This document shows positions 8,549 through 18,404 of a stretch of DNA of 53,485 nt, one piece after another (the stretch's first letter is position 1; every line of letters starts with the position of its first letter). Source of the DNA: Streptococcus australis (GTDB taxonomy: Bacteria; Bacillota; Bacilli; Lactobacillales; Streptococcaceae); contig NZ_JADNGY010000013.1 of assembly GCF_015553625.1 (NCBI RefSeq), forward strand, positions 1 through 53,485. Direction: 5' to 3'. Both the position numbers and the translations under genes were made by a program. Below the pieces are notes generated by a model that was not told the origin of the DNA, did no database searches, and was given only the letters and a program-made list of their open reading frames with translations.

Positions 8549-9514
8549 CTAGCCTAATTTTGCTCTCACCTTTTGATACAACTGAGGAGAAAGGAGCAAA
8601 AGAAGGTATTTGAGTTTATTTTTTCTTGTAATATGTGAATTGACTAGAATATCTTTCCAATAGCGACGATATTCTTTGCGAATCTTGTTGACTTGGTCAT
8701 ACATTTGAGAACCTAATAAGGCATGGACCACATGCAAGCCATTAAAGACATAGCGTGTATTGACTGCTTTTTTCATTTCCTGATCATCAGGATAGTCTCG
8801 ATCAACATAGGCTCTGTTCCATTCCATAGCCTTATAAAAATCCAAAAGGCGATCGCTATACTTCGAATTAACGATACTACCCGCTCTTCGATAGTATTTA
8901 TAGAGATTGAGGTCGCTAATAGCAATCTCCTTGCAAGTAGCAATATGTTCATACGCAATGGCTAAGTCTTCATAAATCATTCCTTCAGGGTAGGGATATT
9001 GAAGTAGAATCTCTTTCTTATAGAGTTTCCCCCCCGAATGAGTCCCTACATGGCGACCATAGAACATCTCTTTGAGAGCTGTATGACGATCCAATTTTCT
9101 TGGACTCTTTTCATTTATGTCACCCGAAAAATCTTTGTCCTCATGATTTCTAACTTCAATGACCGGAGTCGATACAAAATCAACATTATACTGTTCTTTC
9201 AATCCCATCAAATATTCAACGGTCCTGCGATCATAGTAATCATCTGAATCTAGAAACATTATCCAATGAGCTGTTGCAGCTCTTACACCCGTATTTCGAG
9301 CATTAGAAAGTCCACCATTCTCAATATGCAATACTCGAATACGGTCATCTTCCTGGGCATACTGGTCACAAATTTCTCCTGAACGATCGGTTGATCCATC
9401 ATCGACCAGGATGATTTCAATATTTGAATAGGTCTGTTGTCTAAGACTACCGACACTATACTGTAAATACTCCTCGACATTATAGACCGGTACGACAATC
9501 GAAACCTTTTCCAT
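8549..9514 (-). CDS. GT2 family glycosyltransferase
   Basis: A 321-residue glycosyltransferase with the GT-A fold. The N-terminus VSIVVPVYNVEEYL is followed by DDGSTD and the metal-binding FLDSDDYYD; the C-terminal third is basic and could sit on the membrane. I start it at the ATG at 9514, which overlaps the wecB stop as TAATG and has GAAGGGA about nine bases upstream; a frame-open extension of 14 codons lies inside wecB and has no better initiation site. It adds one sugar to the lipid-linked repeat unit; donor and linkage cannot be read from sequence. Confidence 0.9.
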   Translation of the reverse strand: MEKVSIVVPVYNVEEYLQYSVGSLRQQTYSNIEIILVDDGSTDRSGEICDQYAQEDDRIRVLHIENGGLSNARNTGVRAATAHWIMFLDSDDYYDRRTVEYLMGLKEQYNVDFVSTPVIEVRNHEDKDFSGDINEKSPRKLDRHTALKEMFYGRHVGTHSGGKLYKKEILLQYPYPEGMIYEDLAIAYEHIATCKEIAISDLNLYKYYRRAGSIVNSKYSDRLLDFYKAMEWNRAYVDRDYPDDQEMKKAVNTRYVFNGLHVVHALLGSQMYDQVNKIRKEYRRYWKDILVNSHITRKNKLKYLLLLLSPQLYQKVRAKLG

Positions 9515-10605
9515 TATGCTAATCCCTTCATGATAATTTCTACAATCTGTTGACAAGCCGTTCCATCCCCATAGGGATTGCTTGCCCGGCTCATCTTCTT
9601 GTATTCGTCTTGGTCTTCCAGAAGGAGCTTAAAGTTGCGATAGATGGCTTCTTCTGTTCCGACCAATTTCAGAGTCCCTGCGGCCACACCTTCTGGACGT
9701 TCAGTTGTATCGCGCATGACAAGGACCGGCTTCCCTAAAGAAGGCGCTTCTTCTTGGACGCCACCTGAGTCCGTCAAAATCATATAGCTTTGGTTCATGA
9801 AATTATGAAAATCAATCACTTCCAGTGGCTCAATGATTTTCATTCGTTCATTCTCTCCAAAAATCTTGCTGGCCAATTCTCTGACCTTTGGATTTTTGTG
9901 AATGGGATAGACCACCTTCACATCTTCAAACTCTTCCAAAATCCGGTTGACCGCACGGAACATGTGTTCCATGGGTTTCCCAAGATTTTCGCGACGATGG
10001 GCCGTCAACATGATGAGTTTACTTCCTTTCGCCCATCCTAAAATAGGATGATCATAGTCTTCTTTCACCGTTGTCTTTAAGGCATCAATTACTGTATTTC
10101 CCGTAATGAAGATATTGGTACGTCCTTCTTTTTCTAGGTTCGCTTTTGAAACCTGGGTCGGAGCAAAGTTGTAGTCTGCCACAATAGACGTAACCTGACG
10201 ATTAAACTCCTCGGGATAAGGACTTTGAAGGTTGTAAGTCCGTAAACCTGCTTCCACATGACCCACTTTGATACCCATATAAAAGGCCGCCAAAGCTGTC
10301 GCAAAGGTGGTAGTGGTATCCCCATGGACGAGGACAATATCAGGCTTCTCCTTCTCCAAGACCGGTTGGATTTTCTCTAAGATTGATGTCGTAATGGTAA
10401 ACAAGGTTTGGTTAGCCTTCATGATACCAAGATCATAATCTGGAGTAACCTGAAAGACCTCCAAGACCTGTTCTAACATTTCCTTGTGTTGTCCTGTTAC
10501 ACAGACCACTGTCTCAATCGTATTGTGCTGCTTGAGTTCATTCACCAAAGGACACATTTTAATGGCTTCTGGACGCGTCCCAAAAACCAACAGTACTTTT
10601 TTCAT
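9514..10605 (-). CDS. wecB: UDP-GlcNAc 2-epimerase (non-hydrolysing)
   Basis: Interconverts UDP-GlcNAc and UDP-ManNAc. The 363 residues match the family. The conserved start VFGTRPEAIKMCPLV is followed by VTGQHKEML, VHGDTTT, VEAGLRT, ITGNTVIDA, TAHRREN and LTDSGGVQEE. It supplies the donor for the WecG/TagA-type transferase encoded two genes upstream. Its start overlaps the GT4 stop by 4 bp and its stop overlaps the GT2 start, so the three are translationally coupled. Also called mnaA in other organisms. Confidence 0.96.
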   Translation of the reverse strand: MKKVLLVFGTRPEAIKMCPLVNELKQHNTIETVVCVTGQHKEMLEQVLEVFQVTPDYDLGIMKANQTLFTITTSILEKIQPVLEKEKPDIVLVHGDTTTTFATALAAFYMGIKVGHVEAGLRTYNLQSPYPEEFNRQVTSIVADYNFAPTQVSKANLEKEGRTNIFITGNTVIDALKTTVKEDYDHPILGWAKGSKLIMLTAHRRENLGKPMEHMFRAVNRILEEFEDVKVVYPIHKNPKVRELASKIFGENERMKIIEPLEVIDFHNFMNQSYMILTDSGGVQEEAPSLGKPVLVMRDTTERPEGVAAGTLKLVGTEEAIYRNFKLLLEDQDEYKKMSRASNPYGDGTACQQIVEIIMKGLA

Positions 10606-11687
10606 TTTGAACCCTTTCTCAACGATTGGTAAAAGTGTCGATAGTTGTCTAAGAAGATAGAATAGCTAAACTTGGTATCATAATCCCTCTTTGCTTGAGC
10701 AGCCAAAGAGGCTCTTCTCTCAGGATTCCCTGCTAAGTCTTTAATTGCTTGAGCCAAGGCTTGCGGATTCTCAGCTGGGACGAGGATCCCATTCTCAGAG
10801 TTGACTACTTCATTCACACCTGGAATATCTGTTGCAATCATCGTTTTACCGTTCATAAAGGCCTCGATTGCGACCAATCCAAATCCTTCAAAGACTGATG
10901 GAAGAACACAAAAATCAAAGCTATTGATACACTCTACTATGTCACTCCGGTAGCCTAAAAAATGAATTCTCTTTTCAAGCGCCAACTCTTTTGTTTGTTT
11001 TATCAAATCATTTCTCAATTCTCCGTTACCAATAATGAATAGGGAGACGTTTGGCTTTGTCACTAGTGACATGGCTTCGATTAGATAAGTTAAGCCTTTT
11101 TGTTCCGATAAGCGAGCTATACAACCTACTTTGATACCGTCACACTTAGTAATGTCATTTACTGTATGATCACTGTGTTGCATTTTCACTCCATTATAAA
11201 TCACAACAGAGTTTTTTGACTTTACGTCATTAAGGATATTTTCCTGGACAGCTTGACTAACAGCAACCGTTCGAGCCTTTCCTAGGGCAAATTTATAAAG
11301 TGGCAATTTGTCCTTAAAAACATTATGGGCTGTGTAGACATGAAGCAATTTCGGATGACGCAATTGCAATAAACGAATATAGAAAGCAGCCATTCGATGA
11401 TGGGTGTGAACAATATTGATCTGCTGGTCTTTTATAATTTTAGATAGGCTAGAAAGAATAGCAAGTACAGTGGATGGATTCTTACTATCGACATCCAAAA
11501 TCTGATGATGCTGTATCCCATTTTCTGCCAACTTTTCTTCCCACAATCCACCAGTCGAAGCGACATGAACCTGGTCAAATTCATCCTTGAGGTCTGTCGC
11601 CAACTGATAGACAATTCGCTCCGCCCCACCGATGTCCATGGTCCGAGAAATATGAAGAATATTATTTTTTTGCTTTCCGTTTTTCAT
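10602..11687 (-). CDS. GT4 family glycosyltransferase
   Basis: A 361-residue GT-B glycosyltransferase. The N-terminal domain has DIGGAERIVYQLA and HTHHRMAAFY; the C-terminal domain has IARLSEQKGLTYLIEA, FLGYRSDI and the nucleotide-sugar binding PSVFEGFGLVAIEAF. The GAGAG ribosome-binding site eight bases before the ATG supports this start, although it overlaps the end of the preceding gene by 26 bp. The product is predicted to act on the cytoplasmic face of the membrane as a retaining transferase in repeat-unit assembly. The sugar it transfers is unknown. Confidence 0.9.
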   Translation of the reverse strand: MKNGKQKNNILHISRTMDIGGAERIVYQLATDLKDEFDQVHVASTGGLWEEKLAENGIQHHQILDVDSKNPSTVLAILSSLSKIIKDQQINIVHTHHRMAAFYIRLLQLRHPKLLHVYTAHNVFKDKLPLYKFALGKARTVAVSQAVQENILNDVKSKNSVVIYNGVKMQHSDHTVNDITKCDGIKVGCIARLSEQKGLTYLIEAMSLVTKPNVSLFIIGNGELRNDLIKQTKELALEKRIHFLGYRSDIVECINSFDFCVLPSVFEGFGLVAIEAFMNGKTMIATDIPGVNEVVNSENGILVPAENPQALAQAIKDLAGNPERRASLAAQAKRDYDTKFSYSIFLDNYRHFYQSLRKGSK

Positions 11688-12402
11688 GTACTACTCTCTT
11701 AATAAAAGTCGCATTTCCTACAAAATAGCGCTTGAAGAGCCGTTTGGGTTCATTGGCCACACGGAACAACCATTCCAGATTGGCCTTTTGCATCCACATA
11801 GGCGCCCGCTTGATATGGCCTGAGAGGACATCAAAGCTTCCTCCTACTCCCATAAAGACAGAGTTTACGCCATTGTCCATAAACTTCTGGATCAAGTACT
11901 CCTTTTTAGGAGAGGTGATGCCAACAAAGACAAAGTCAGGATTCTTCTCACGAATATCCTCTTGAATAGCCTCCTCCTCTTCAGCAGAGAAATAGCCATT
12001 GCGATGACCCACTACTCGGAGATTCGGATAATCCTTTTTAAAGTTAGCCAGCATATCGCTCAAGACTTCTTCTTTTGCACCGAAGAAGTAGACAGAGTAG
12101 CCTTTTTCATTGGCCAAATGGAGCAATTCCTGCATCAAATCAATGCCTGCCACGCGCTCTGGCACAGAATAGCCCAAATAGCGCGCAGCGAGAACAACAG
12201 AAGCACCGTCTGCATTGATGATTTCAGACTCATTGACAATCTTCTTGATGGCCTCATCTGTCGCACACTGATTGAGCTTATCTGCGTTGACCCCCATCAA
12301 ATGGAGCGGTTTTTTATCTAGGACAAACTGTTCTGTAGCAGCAACGGTTTCAGCCATTGTTAAAGGGTCAATCCTGACCCCCATCATTGTAAAACTTTTC
12401 AA
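11662..12402 (-). CDS. WecG/TagA/CpsF-family (GT26) N-acetylmannosaminyl-type transferase
   Basis: A GT26 transferase, likely the ManNAc-adding enzyme given wecB nearby. Conserved features are GVNADKLNQ, INADGASVVLAARYLG, VYFFGAKEEV, FVGITSPKKEYLI and GVGGSFDVLSG followed by RAPMW. The frame has a TTG at 12417, but no suitable ribosome-binding site precedes that. GGGGAGAA, overlapping the licD stop codon, lies seven bases before the TTG at 12402, so I use it; ATGs at 12387 and 12384 are further alternatives. The C-terminus is very basic (KRVVHEKRKAKK). In wall teichoic acid synthesis TagA adds ManNAc to GlcNAc-PP-undecaprenol; here the acceptor is probably a glucose-initiated lipid, which is inference. 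Confidence 0.85.
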   Translation of the reverse strand: MKSFTMMGVRIDPLTMAETVAATEQFVLDKKPLHLMGVNADKLNQCATDEAIKKIVNESEIINADGASVVLAARYLGYSVPERVAGIDLMQELLHLANEKGYSVYFFGAKEEVLSDMLANFKKDYPNLRVVGHRNGYFSAEEEEAIQEDIREKNPDFVFVGITSPKKEYLIQKFMDNGVNSVFMGVGGSFDVLSGHIKRAPMWMQKANLEWLFRVANEPKRLFKRYFVGNATFIKRVVHEKRKAKK

Positions 12403-12404
12403 AC

Positions 12405-13190
12405 TTATTCTCCCCAAGTGGATTCAAAGTGACCTTTTTGCTCTGATTTTTCAGGCAGCTTCATATAATTGCCATAGATCTTTGTCAGATATGCATCCGG
12501 ATCGGCATGACCACTGATTTTAATAGTTTCAAAATCAAGGAGTTGTGGCTCCCCGAATACTTCTTTGTAGGCCAATTCTCTCTCGCGATAGGATCCTAAG
12601 ACATTCCCCACGAGATCACTTGTCTCAAAGTCATATTTTTTGATCGTATTTTGTAACTTCTGATTGATTTTTTCAGTATTTAGTAACTTGTCTAGGTGAA
12701 GGACCTTAGAGACCTTCACAATTGTATTTTCAAAGAAACCTCGGTCGCGATTATGCAGGCGATTAATAACAGATATTTTTGAAAGGGCACGATAATACTT
12801 AATTTTATTGGTGTGTAAGAAATAGTGGAAACCATCTGATGGATAACCATCTAAAGGAAACACATCGATAAAAGGACTACACACAACCCCACCAAATTCA
12901 ATTTGAAGGGAAGTATCCATGATGGATGTGTTACCCAAATTATCATCATGGATTCTTAGGATGACATGATCTGGCAATTCCTTTTCGCAAATTTCCAGGA
13001 ATTTTTCATAATCTTTTCTAGGCATTCCCAAATCCATATCATCATCCCAGGGAATAAATCCTTTGTGACGAATAGCTCCTAATAAAGTCCCACCTAAAGC
13101 ATAATAGCGAAGATTGTACTTAGAACAAATCTCAATATACTTTTCTAATAAGGACAACTCTCCTAATTGAATCTGTCTTACTTTACTCAT
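12405..13190 (-). CDS. LicD-family phosphotransferase, candidate ribitol-phosphate transferase
   Basis: A 261-residue LicD/fukutin-type protein. The catalytic region holds YALGGTLLGAIRHKGFIPWD followed by DDMDLGMPRKDY, the Asp-rich metal site of the family. LicD proteins move a phospho-alcohol (choline, ribitol or similar) from its CDP carrier to a glycan. With tarI and tarJ in the same locus and no choline genes here, CDP-ribitol is the likely donor, giving a ribitol-phosphate substituent or backbone link; this specificity is inferred from context. It sits between wchA (2-bp gap) and the GT26 gene, all in one operon. Confidence 0.88.
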   Translation of the reverse strand: MSKVRQIQLGELSLLEKYIEICSKYNLRYYALGGTLLGAIRHKGFIPWDDDMDLGMPRKDYEKFLEICEKELPDHVILRIHDDNLGNTSIMDTSLQIEFGGVVCSPFIDVFPLDGYPSDGFHYFLHTNKIKYYRALSKISVINRLHNRDRGFFENTIVKVSKVLHLDKLLNTEKINQKLQNTIKKYDFETSDLVGNVLGSYRERELAYKEVFGEPQLLDFETIKISGHADPDAYLTKIYGNYMKLPEKSEQKGHFESTWGE

Positions 13191-13192
13191 TC

Positions 13193-14566
13193 TTACTTCG
13201 CTCCATCTCGTTTAAACACAACTTTGATCGTTTTCAGCAAGATTTTAATATCTGACCAGATCGTCCAGCCATCAATATAAGATATATCTAAGCGAACGAC
13301 TTCATCAAAGTCTGTAATTTCGCTACGACCACTCACCTGCCAAAGCCCTGTAATACCAGGCTTAAAACTCAAGCGACGTTTTTGTTCTGGAGTGTATTTC
13401 TCATACTCATCCACTGTTGGCGGACGGGTTCCAACCAGACTCATATCTCCCTTTAGAACATTGAAGAATTGTGGTAACTCATCTAGACTGGTCTTGCGGA
13501 TAAAGCGCCCAATCGGCGTAATCCGAGGGTCATTATCCATTTTAAACATGCCACCGGTCATGGTGTTTTGATCCAACAATTCTTTTTTCCGCTCCTCTGC
13601 ATCGACATACATCGAACGGAATTTATAAAATTTGAAATAGCGCCCATTTTTCCCGACTCGTTTCTGGACAAAAATAGCAGGACCTCCATCCTTGCGAATC
13701 AAAGGTACCAATACAATCGCTACCAAACCACAGATAACCAAGCCTACCAAGGAGCCACAGATATCGATCACACGTTTCGCGGTCACGTGGCTAGGTTTGT
13801 AGAAGTTAGTCGAGAAAGTGACGACATTGAGCCCAGCCACTTCTCGAATCCGTTTGTTGCCAGCAAAGTTCAAATCAAAAGCATTGAGGTTAACGGTGAC
13901 GTCAATCCCCATAGTCTCAAATTGTGAGACATACTCACCAATGTCATACTCTTCACTTGGAAGATTGAGAAAGACTTCGTCTACCACTTCATAGGTCGCA
14001 AAGGTTAACAGGTCTTCCTTCGGAACAACCCGAACAGTTGGGTGTTGAAAGTTTGGGCGGTCCAATACTGTGACAGCTATTACTTCTCCACCGCTATCAT
14101 TTGACGAAAGAAGCCGATCCAGAACTTTATCCAAACGAGAATTTGCCGTAATCAAGAGAATCTTGTGACTTCCTTTAAGGCTGTAATAGAAGCGTCGCCA
14201 ATAGCGTTTGATGAGGTAGTTCATCAAGTAAAGAGTCAGAGTAAGAAGCACTAGAAAATAAATCATCCCCCGACGGGAGAGGGAGAACTTCTCCTCCAAA
14301 AAGAAGCTCGAAAAACTGATGGCAAGCGCGAAACACAAGCTGTATTTCAAGGTTTGTAAGAAATCAACCAGGTGCCCCCGCTTGAAATAATCTTGGTTGT
14401 AATCACTGACGTAAAAGGCTACGTAATGCAACAAATACAGATAGAAAATTGTATTAGAGTGGATTTCTGTCTCTGTCACAAAACTAAACAAATAAGCCAC
14501 AACTAAGACTGGTAAGCTCTGGACAAAGGCCAAAGCAAATTTGTGAAATCCCCTTCCTTCTGTCAT
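13193..14566 (-). CDS. wchA: Undecaprenyl-phosphate sugar-1-phosphate transferase, initiating (WchA/CpsE)
   Basis: Starts each repeat unit by moving a sugar-1-phosphate, normally glucose-1-phosphate for WchA, to undecaprenyl phosphate. The 457 residues contain four N-terminal membrane segments, a cytosolic nucleotide-binding-like middle, a fifth hydrophobic stretch near 263-290 ([15 protein letters not shown]), and the C-terminal bacterial sugar transferase domain with [17 protein letters not shown] and SLVGTRPP, then [13 protein letters not shown]. Length and motifs match streptococcal CpsE/WchA. Donor identity (glucose rather than galactose) is family knowledge and not decided by a single residue. 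Confidence 0.95.
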   Translation of the reverse strand: MTEGRGFHKFALAFVQSLPVLVVAYLFSFVTETEIHSNTIFYLYLLHYVAFYVSDYNQDYFKRGHLVDFLQTLKYSLCFALAISFSSFFLEEKFSLSRRGMIYFLVLLTLTLYLMNYLIKRYWRRFYYSLKGSHKILLITANSRLDKVLDRLLSSNDSGGEVIAVTVLDRPNFQHPTVRVVPKEDLLTFATYEVVDEVFLNLPSEEYDIGEYVSQFETMGIDVTVNLNAFDLNFAGNKRIREVAGLNVVTFSTNFYKPSHVTAKRVIDICGSLVGLVICGLVAIVLVPLIRKDGGPAIFVQKRVGKNGRYFKFYKFRSMYVDAEERKKELLDQNTMTGGMFKMDNDPRITPIGRFIRKTSLDELPQFFNVLKGDMSLVGTRPPTVDEYEKYTPEQKRRLSFKPGITGLWQVSGRSEITDFDEVVRLDISYIDGWTIWSDIKILLKTIKVVFKRDGAK

Positions 14567-14585
14567 AATATCCCTATCCTATCCC

Positions 14586-15281
14586 TTATCTTTTTTTCCC
14601 ATAATTGCCATAGTTCCCGTAATTACCATAGGAACCATATTTTTCTAATTGAATATCAAATTTATTGAGGACCACTCCTAGGAAGGGTGTCCCCGTCTGC
14701 TCTAGTTGCTCTTTGGCCTTCTGCACAGCCTTGCGACTAACAGCTCCTGCTGCCGTCACAATCAAGCTACCATCACAGCGTTGAGCAATAATCGCTGCAT
14801 CAATCACCATCCCAATTGGTGGGGTGTCGACAACGATATAGTCATAGTGATTGCGAAGCGCCTCAAGGATGACCTCGAAGTTTTTACTTTGCAAGAGACC
14901 TGTCGGGTTTGGAGAAATCTGACCTGACAAGAGAACGTCCAATTTTGGATAATCTGTCGTCGCAATCGCTTGGGAAATCTCACTCTTACCAGAAAGGACT
15001 TCTGTCAATCCAGCGACACGGCCTTGGCTCTTGAAGACACCTGTCATCACCGAGTTACGGATATCCGCATCAATCAACAAGGTACGATAGCCCGCACGCG
15101 CAAAGGCTGTCGCTAAATTCGTAGAAATGGTTGATTTTCCTTCGTTTGGTTGCACAGATGAGATGGCAACGACCTTGATATTCGTCCCACTCAACTGAAT
15201 ATTGGTACTCAAGGCATTAAAATATTCTTCAGCCTGAGTCATCGCTGCTAATTTGCTTTTTACAATTTCTAAGGTTGCCAT
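14586..15281 (-). CDS. wze: Polysaccharide tyrosine autokinase (Wze/CpsD)
   Basis: A 231-residue bacterial tyrosine kinase, the cytosolic partner of Wzd. The Walker A motif reads SSVQPNEGKST, the Walker A' has LLIDADIR, and Walker B has YIVVDTPP. The C-terminal tail is a tyrosine cluster of YGxYGNYGNYGNYG type, the autophosphorylation sites. Kinase activity requires the Wzd transmembrane activator; phosphorylation state controls polysaccharide length and attachment, and Wzh removes the phosphates. It lies 12 bp after wzd. Confidence 0.96.
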   Translation of the reverse strand: MATLEIVKSKLAAMTQAEEYFNALSTNIQLSGTNIKVVAISSVQPNEGKSTISTNLATAFARAGYRTLLIDADIRNSVMTGVFKSQGRVAGLTEVLSGKSEISQAIATTDYPKLDVLLSGQISPNPTGLLQSKNFEVILEALRNHYDYIVVDTPPIGMVIDAAIIAQRCDGSLIVTAAGAVSRKAVQKAKEQLEQTGTPFLGVVLNKFDIQLEKYGSYGNYGNYGNYGKKR

Positions 15282-15293
15282 GAATTCTCCCTC

Positions 15294-15995
15294 TTACAGT
15301 TTCTTCACACTAGGGATCACACCTAATAGTGTGATGCCCATCACTTCTTCGATATCTTCTGGTTTCTTCACACGGTCATCCAATACCTCTGACAAGATCA
15401 CCAGAATGGAAATCAAGACACCACCAAGGACAAAGCCAATGACAACATTTCGTTTGATATTTGGTGAAGAAGGATTCTGCGGGACAACTGCCTCATCCAA
15501 TGTTGTCACGTCAGACACCTTTGTTACAGCAATAATTTTTTCTGCCGCTACATCTTTCAAACCATTCGCGATCCGAGCTGCTTCTTTGGGATCTGGATCT
15601 GATGCTGTGATAGACAAAATCCGAGTATCTGTCGGAACTGCTACTGAGACTTTCTTAGCAAGCTCTGCTGGCGTCATTTCCAACTTCAACTCTTCAATAG
15701 CCTGGTTCAAGACGTTTTGAGAAAGGATAATCTCGCGATAGTCTTTAACCAAGTAGGATCCCGCTTGAAGATCTTGGTTGGTCAAGGCATTGTTTTCTTG
15801 ATTCTGACGGCTGACCACGTAGATACGACTGGTACTTTGGTAGATTTTCTTCGCCACAAATGCGCTGTAGCCTAGGGCTCCGATCGCAAATAGCAAGGCC
15901 GTAATTAGAATTGAGAATTTACGACGCCATAAGGTTTTAAAGAGGGAGACCACATCCAATTCGATCTCTTTGCTCTCTTGGTTTTTCATATTCAC
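15294..15995 (-). CDS. wzd: Polysaccharide chain-length regulator / kinase activator (Wzd/CpsC)
   Basis: A 233-residue membrane protein of the Wzz/PCP family. It has two transmembrane helices, near residues 31-49 (after LWRRKFS) and about 178-200 (after NIKRNVVIG), with an extracellular loop between. The basic cytosolic tail after TM2 contacts and activates Wze. The ATG at 15995 is followed two codons later by a second ATG; both are possible. Typical order and spacing between wzh and wze. Confidence 0.95.
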   Translation of the reverse strand: MNMKNQESKEIELDVVSLFKTLWRRKFSILITALLFAIGALGYSAFVAKKIYQSTSRIYVVSRQNQENNALTNQDLQAGSYLVKDYREIILSQNVLNQAIEELKLEMTPAELAKKVSVAVPTDTRILSITASDPDPKEAARIANGLKDVAAEKIIAVTKVSDVTTLDEAVVPQNPSSPNIKRNVVIGFVLGGVLISILVILSEVLDDRVKKPEDIEEVMGITLLGVIPSVKKL

Positions 15996-16031
15996 TTTCT
16001 CCTTTTCAATCTCCGTGATGGAACTTGATGA

Positions 16032-16763
16032 TTAAAACAATTCGTCATCCAATAATGTTTGCTGATTTTCAACAAAAAGGGCACGCGCCCGGTCACTACC
16101 GTAGCGTTTTTCAATCAACTGATAAGCCTGGTCCATGTATGGAGGGCGCTGATCAACATTGTGCATATCGCTGGCAACAAAATGGACCAAGTCCTTATCC
16201 AAGAAATATTGGGCACGATGTTTCATGAACTTATAGCGATCACCAAACAACTTCGGCTTGAGGACACTCGAACTATTGATCTGGGTATAGCATCCCATTC
16301 GGATTAATTCTCGCACCCGTTTTTCATTTTTTTCCAAACAGTGGTAGCGTTCAATGTGGGCAACCACCGGAGTCACTCCTAAGCGCAAAACTGCACTTAA
16401 GGCCTGGTGAATCTCCTTGTAGGGGGTCGCCATACTAAACTCGATCAAGGCAAAACTGGTCTCAGCAAGCGTTGGAATAGTCCCGGCTTCTAGCTTTTCT
16501 AGGATATCTCGCGTATAGTAGATTTCTGCTCCGAAATGCAGTTTCATTTCAGGCAGATAGGTCTCTACCATCTCTTTTACTGCCAAGTAGTTTTGATAGA
16601 TCTTTTCTTCTGGGGTTTCAAACATCCCTTTTCGACGATGGGACGTCGAAACGATGGTACGAACCCCTTGACGGTAGCTTTCCTCGATGAGGAGCTTGCT
16701 ATCCTCAATCGTCTTTGGTCCATCATCCACATCAAAGACAATGTGTGAATGAATATCAATCAT
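16032..16763 (-). CDS. wzh: Tyrosine-protein phosphatase, PHP family (Wzh/CpsB)
   Basis: A 243-residue manganese-dependent phosphatase of the PHP fold that dephosphorylates Wze. Metal-binding motifs are [16 protein letters not shown] at the start, [25 protein letters not shown] and FVASDMHN. The start overlaps the end of wzg by 8 bp. Gene order wzg-wzh-wzd-wze is the conserved head of streptococcal capsule and receptor-polysaccharide loci. Confidence 0.96.
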   Translation of the reverse strand: MIDIHSHIVFDVDDGPKTIEDSKLLIEESYRQGVRTIVSTSHRRKGMFETPEEKIYQNYLAVKEMVETYLPEMKLHFGAEIYYTRDILEKLEAGTIPTLAETSFALIEFSMATPYKEIHQALSAVLRLGVTPVVAHIERYHCLEKNEKRVRELIRMGCYTQINSSSVLKPKLFGDRYKFMKHRAQYFLDKDLVHFVASDMHNVDQRPPYMDQAYQLIEKRYGSDRARALFVENQQTLLDDELF

Positions 16764-18234
16764 TGTTTTTTCCTTCCATGGTTTGGTTTATTTTTTCTTT
16801 GGCTTGTGCCACGCTATCAGCATTCAGCTCCATCATGTAAAGAGCAGATCCTGGCATCGCATATGAAGGCAAGTCATTTCGTCCTTGTCCAGTGACAGCT
16901 TGTGAAGTCACCTTGTAGCTTCCACCAGTCTCCAACTGTGTATTGACCAAATTCATAATGGTTGGCAAGGGCATATTGGTTTGCAAGGAATCTTGTAAAC
17001 CAGAAACGATTTCGTTGTAATTGCTCAATGCTTTGGTCGATGTTAATTTATGGATAATGGCTGCGATGACTTTTTCTTGGTTCTTCCCACGATCGTTGTC
17101 TCCACCTTCGAGAGAGTAGCGTTCACGGACAAAGCCAAGGGCCTGTTCCGAATTCAAGTGAACTTCCCCTACAGGGAAGTGGTAGTTCCCGTGTAGACTT
17201 GTAAACTCTTGATCATTTTCTACATCAATCCCTCCGACGAGGTCGACAAGCTTCAAGAAGGATGTGAAGTTCAAGCGGACATAGTAGTCAATCTTGATGT
17301 CGTACAGATTTTCTAAGGTATGAATAGACGCATCTACTCCGTAAATCCCAGCGTGGGTCAACTTATCCCCTTGGTTGTTCCCGCCATCAGCAATTGGAAC
17401 ATAGGCGTCACGCGGAGTCGTGGTCAGCAAGACTTGCTTGGTCTTTCGATTGACCGTCATGATAATATTGACATCAGACCGAGAAACCGAAGTGACTGGA
17501 CCGTAAGTGTCAATCCCGCTGACATAGATGTTAAAGGTATCCGCATTGGCATCTGCCTTTGCCTTGGTTTCCACTTGGCGACGGATCTTGTAAGAGTAGA
17601 TTTTCTTTATTTTTTTTGCGTAGTCAGCATCCACACTTGCTACAGTATCTTCAAAGGTACTATTCAGGACGATGGCTTTCGTCTTGTCTTCTTGTAGGGC
17701 CTGGTAGGCTGCCGCATAAGATTCCACATCTTCGATGGTCAAGTCATGCTGGCGCGTTTTCTTCACTTCCTCTACTAGGGCCATCAGATCATCTGCATTA
17801 TTATTCCCCGTAGGCGCTGCTACACTGCTGATTTCTTTGATATCTTGGATTGGGCTATCATCTTTGACATAGACAGCCATTTCAAATTCCGTATAATTGG
17901 CATTTCTGTTCACATTTCCAGCGACATCGACCAATTGCTGGGTAACATAGGTTCCCACAGAGGTTCCTAGCAAGCCCAGGACCAATAAAAATAGCGTCGT
18001 CTTTTTAGCCTTGCCTGCAAGGATCAAACCCAAGGTTAAAAAAAGTCCGCCAACCAGCAAGGCCGTCACAAGGATATTCAAATAGCGAAAGGCTAGGATA
18101 TTGTAGCTAAAGACATTATAAAGAAAGAGCCCAGCCACAAGTAGCGTTAAGACCCAGAGACCGCTATTGACAATCCGTAGCTGATCCCAACTGCTAGTTC
18201 TAGTTGAGCGTTTGTTTTTTCTGCTTTGATTCAT
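16756..18234 (-). CDS. wzg: LytR-CpsA-Psr family protein (Wzg/CpsA)
   Basis: Membrane-bound LCP-family enzyme, thought to attach the finished polymer to the cell wall. Short basic N-terminus (NKRSTRTSS), three hydrophobic segments within residues 20-115, an extracellular accessory domain, then the LCP domain with [48 protein letters not shown] and [12 protein letters not shown] (Arg residues for the pyrophosphate). The frame opens with ATG at 18246, but the predicted transcription start near 18255 and the GGGGGAT just upstream of the ATG at 18234 favour the latter; using 18246 adds MGDK. First gene of the locus. Confidence 0.95.
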   Translation of the reverse strand: MNQSRKNKRSTRTSSWDQLRIVNSGLWVLTLLVAGLFLYNVFSYNILAFRYLNILVTALLVGGLFLTLGLILAGKAKKTTLFLLVLGLLGTSVGTYVTQQLVDVAGNVNRNANYTEFEMAVYVKDDSPIQDIKEISSVAAPTGNNNADDLMALVEEVKKTRQHDLTIEDVESYAAAYQALQEDKTKAIVLNSTFEDTVASVDADYAKKIKKIYSYKIRRQVETKAKADANADTFNIYVSGIDTYGPVTSVSRSDVNIIMTVNRKTKQVLLTTTPRDAYVPIADGGNNQGDKLTHAGIYGVDASIHTLENLYDIKIDYYVRLNFTSFLKLVDLVGGIDVENDQEFTSLHGNYHFPVGEVHLNSEQALGFVRERYSLEGGDNDRGKNQEKVIAAIIHKLTSTKALSNYNEIVSGLQDSLQTNMPLPTIMNLVNTQLETGGSYKVTSQAVTGQGRNDLPSYAMPGSALYMMELNADSVAQAKEKINQTMEGKNND

Positions 18235-18261
18235 TTTATCCCCCATACTATTTTCTTAAAT

Positions 18262-18285
18262 ATTATAACATAAAATCAGCCTAAA
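18262..18285 (-). promoter_or_regulatory. Promoter of the polysaccharide locus (upstream of wzg)
   Basis: A perfect TATAAT (18262-18267, minus strand) preceded by TG one base upstream forms an extended -10; no good -35 hexamer is present at 16-18 bp. Transcription would begin near 18255, giving a leader of about 20 nt before ATG 18234. Confidence 0.65.
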
Positions 18286-18376
18286 AATCGGAATCTAGGC
18301 CCAATTCTCCACTATTAATTTTATACTATTCTGAGCTCTCTGTACAGCAATATGGGACAAAGAAATGAGTAAATAA

Positions 18377-18404
18377 AAAAGGTGAGGAAACTCACCTTTT
18401 TGAA
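18377..18404. terminator. Perfect hairpin with A/T flanks upstream of wzg
   Basis: AAAAAGGTGAG / CTCACCTTTTT with a GAAA loop, followed by T on the plus strand and preceded by an A run, so it can stop transcription in both directions. It insulates the polysaccharide promoter from the lipoprotein gene upstream. A second copy of the same stem lies at 18694-18713. Confidence 0.75.
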
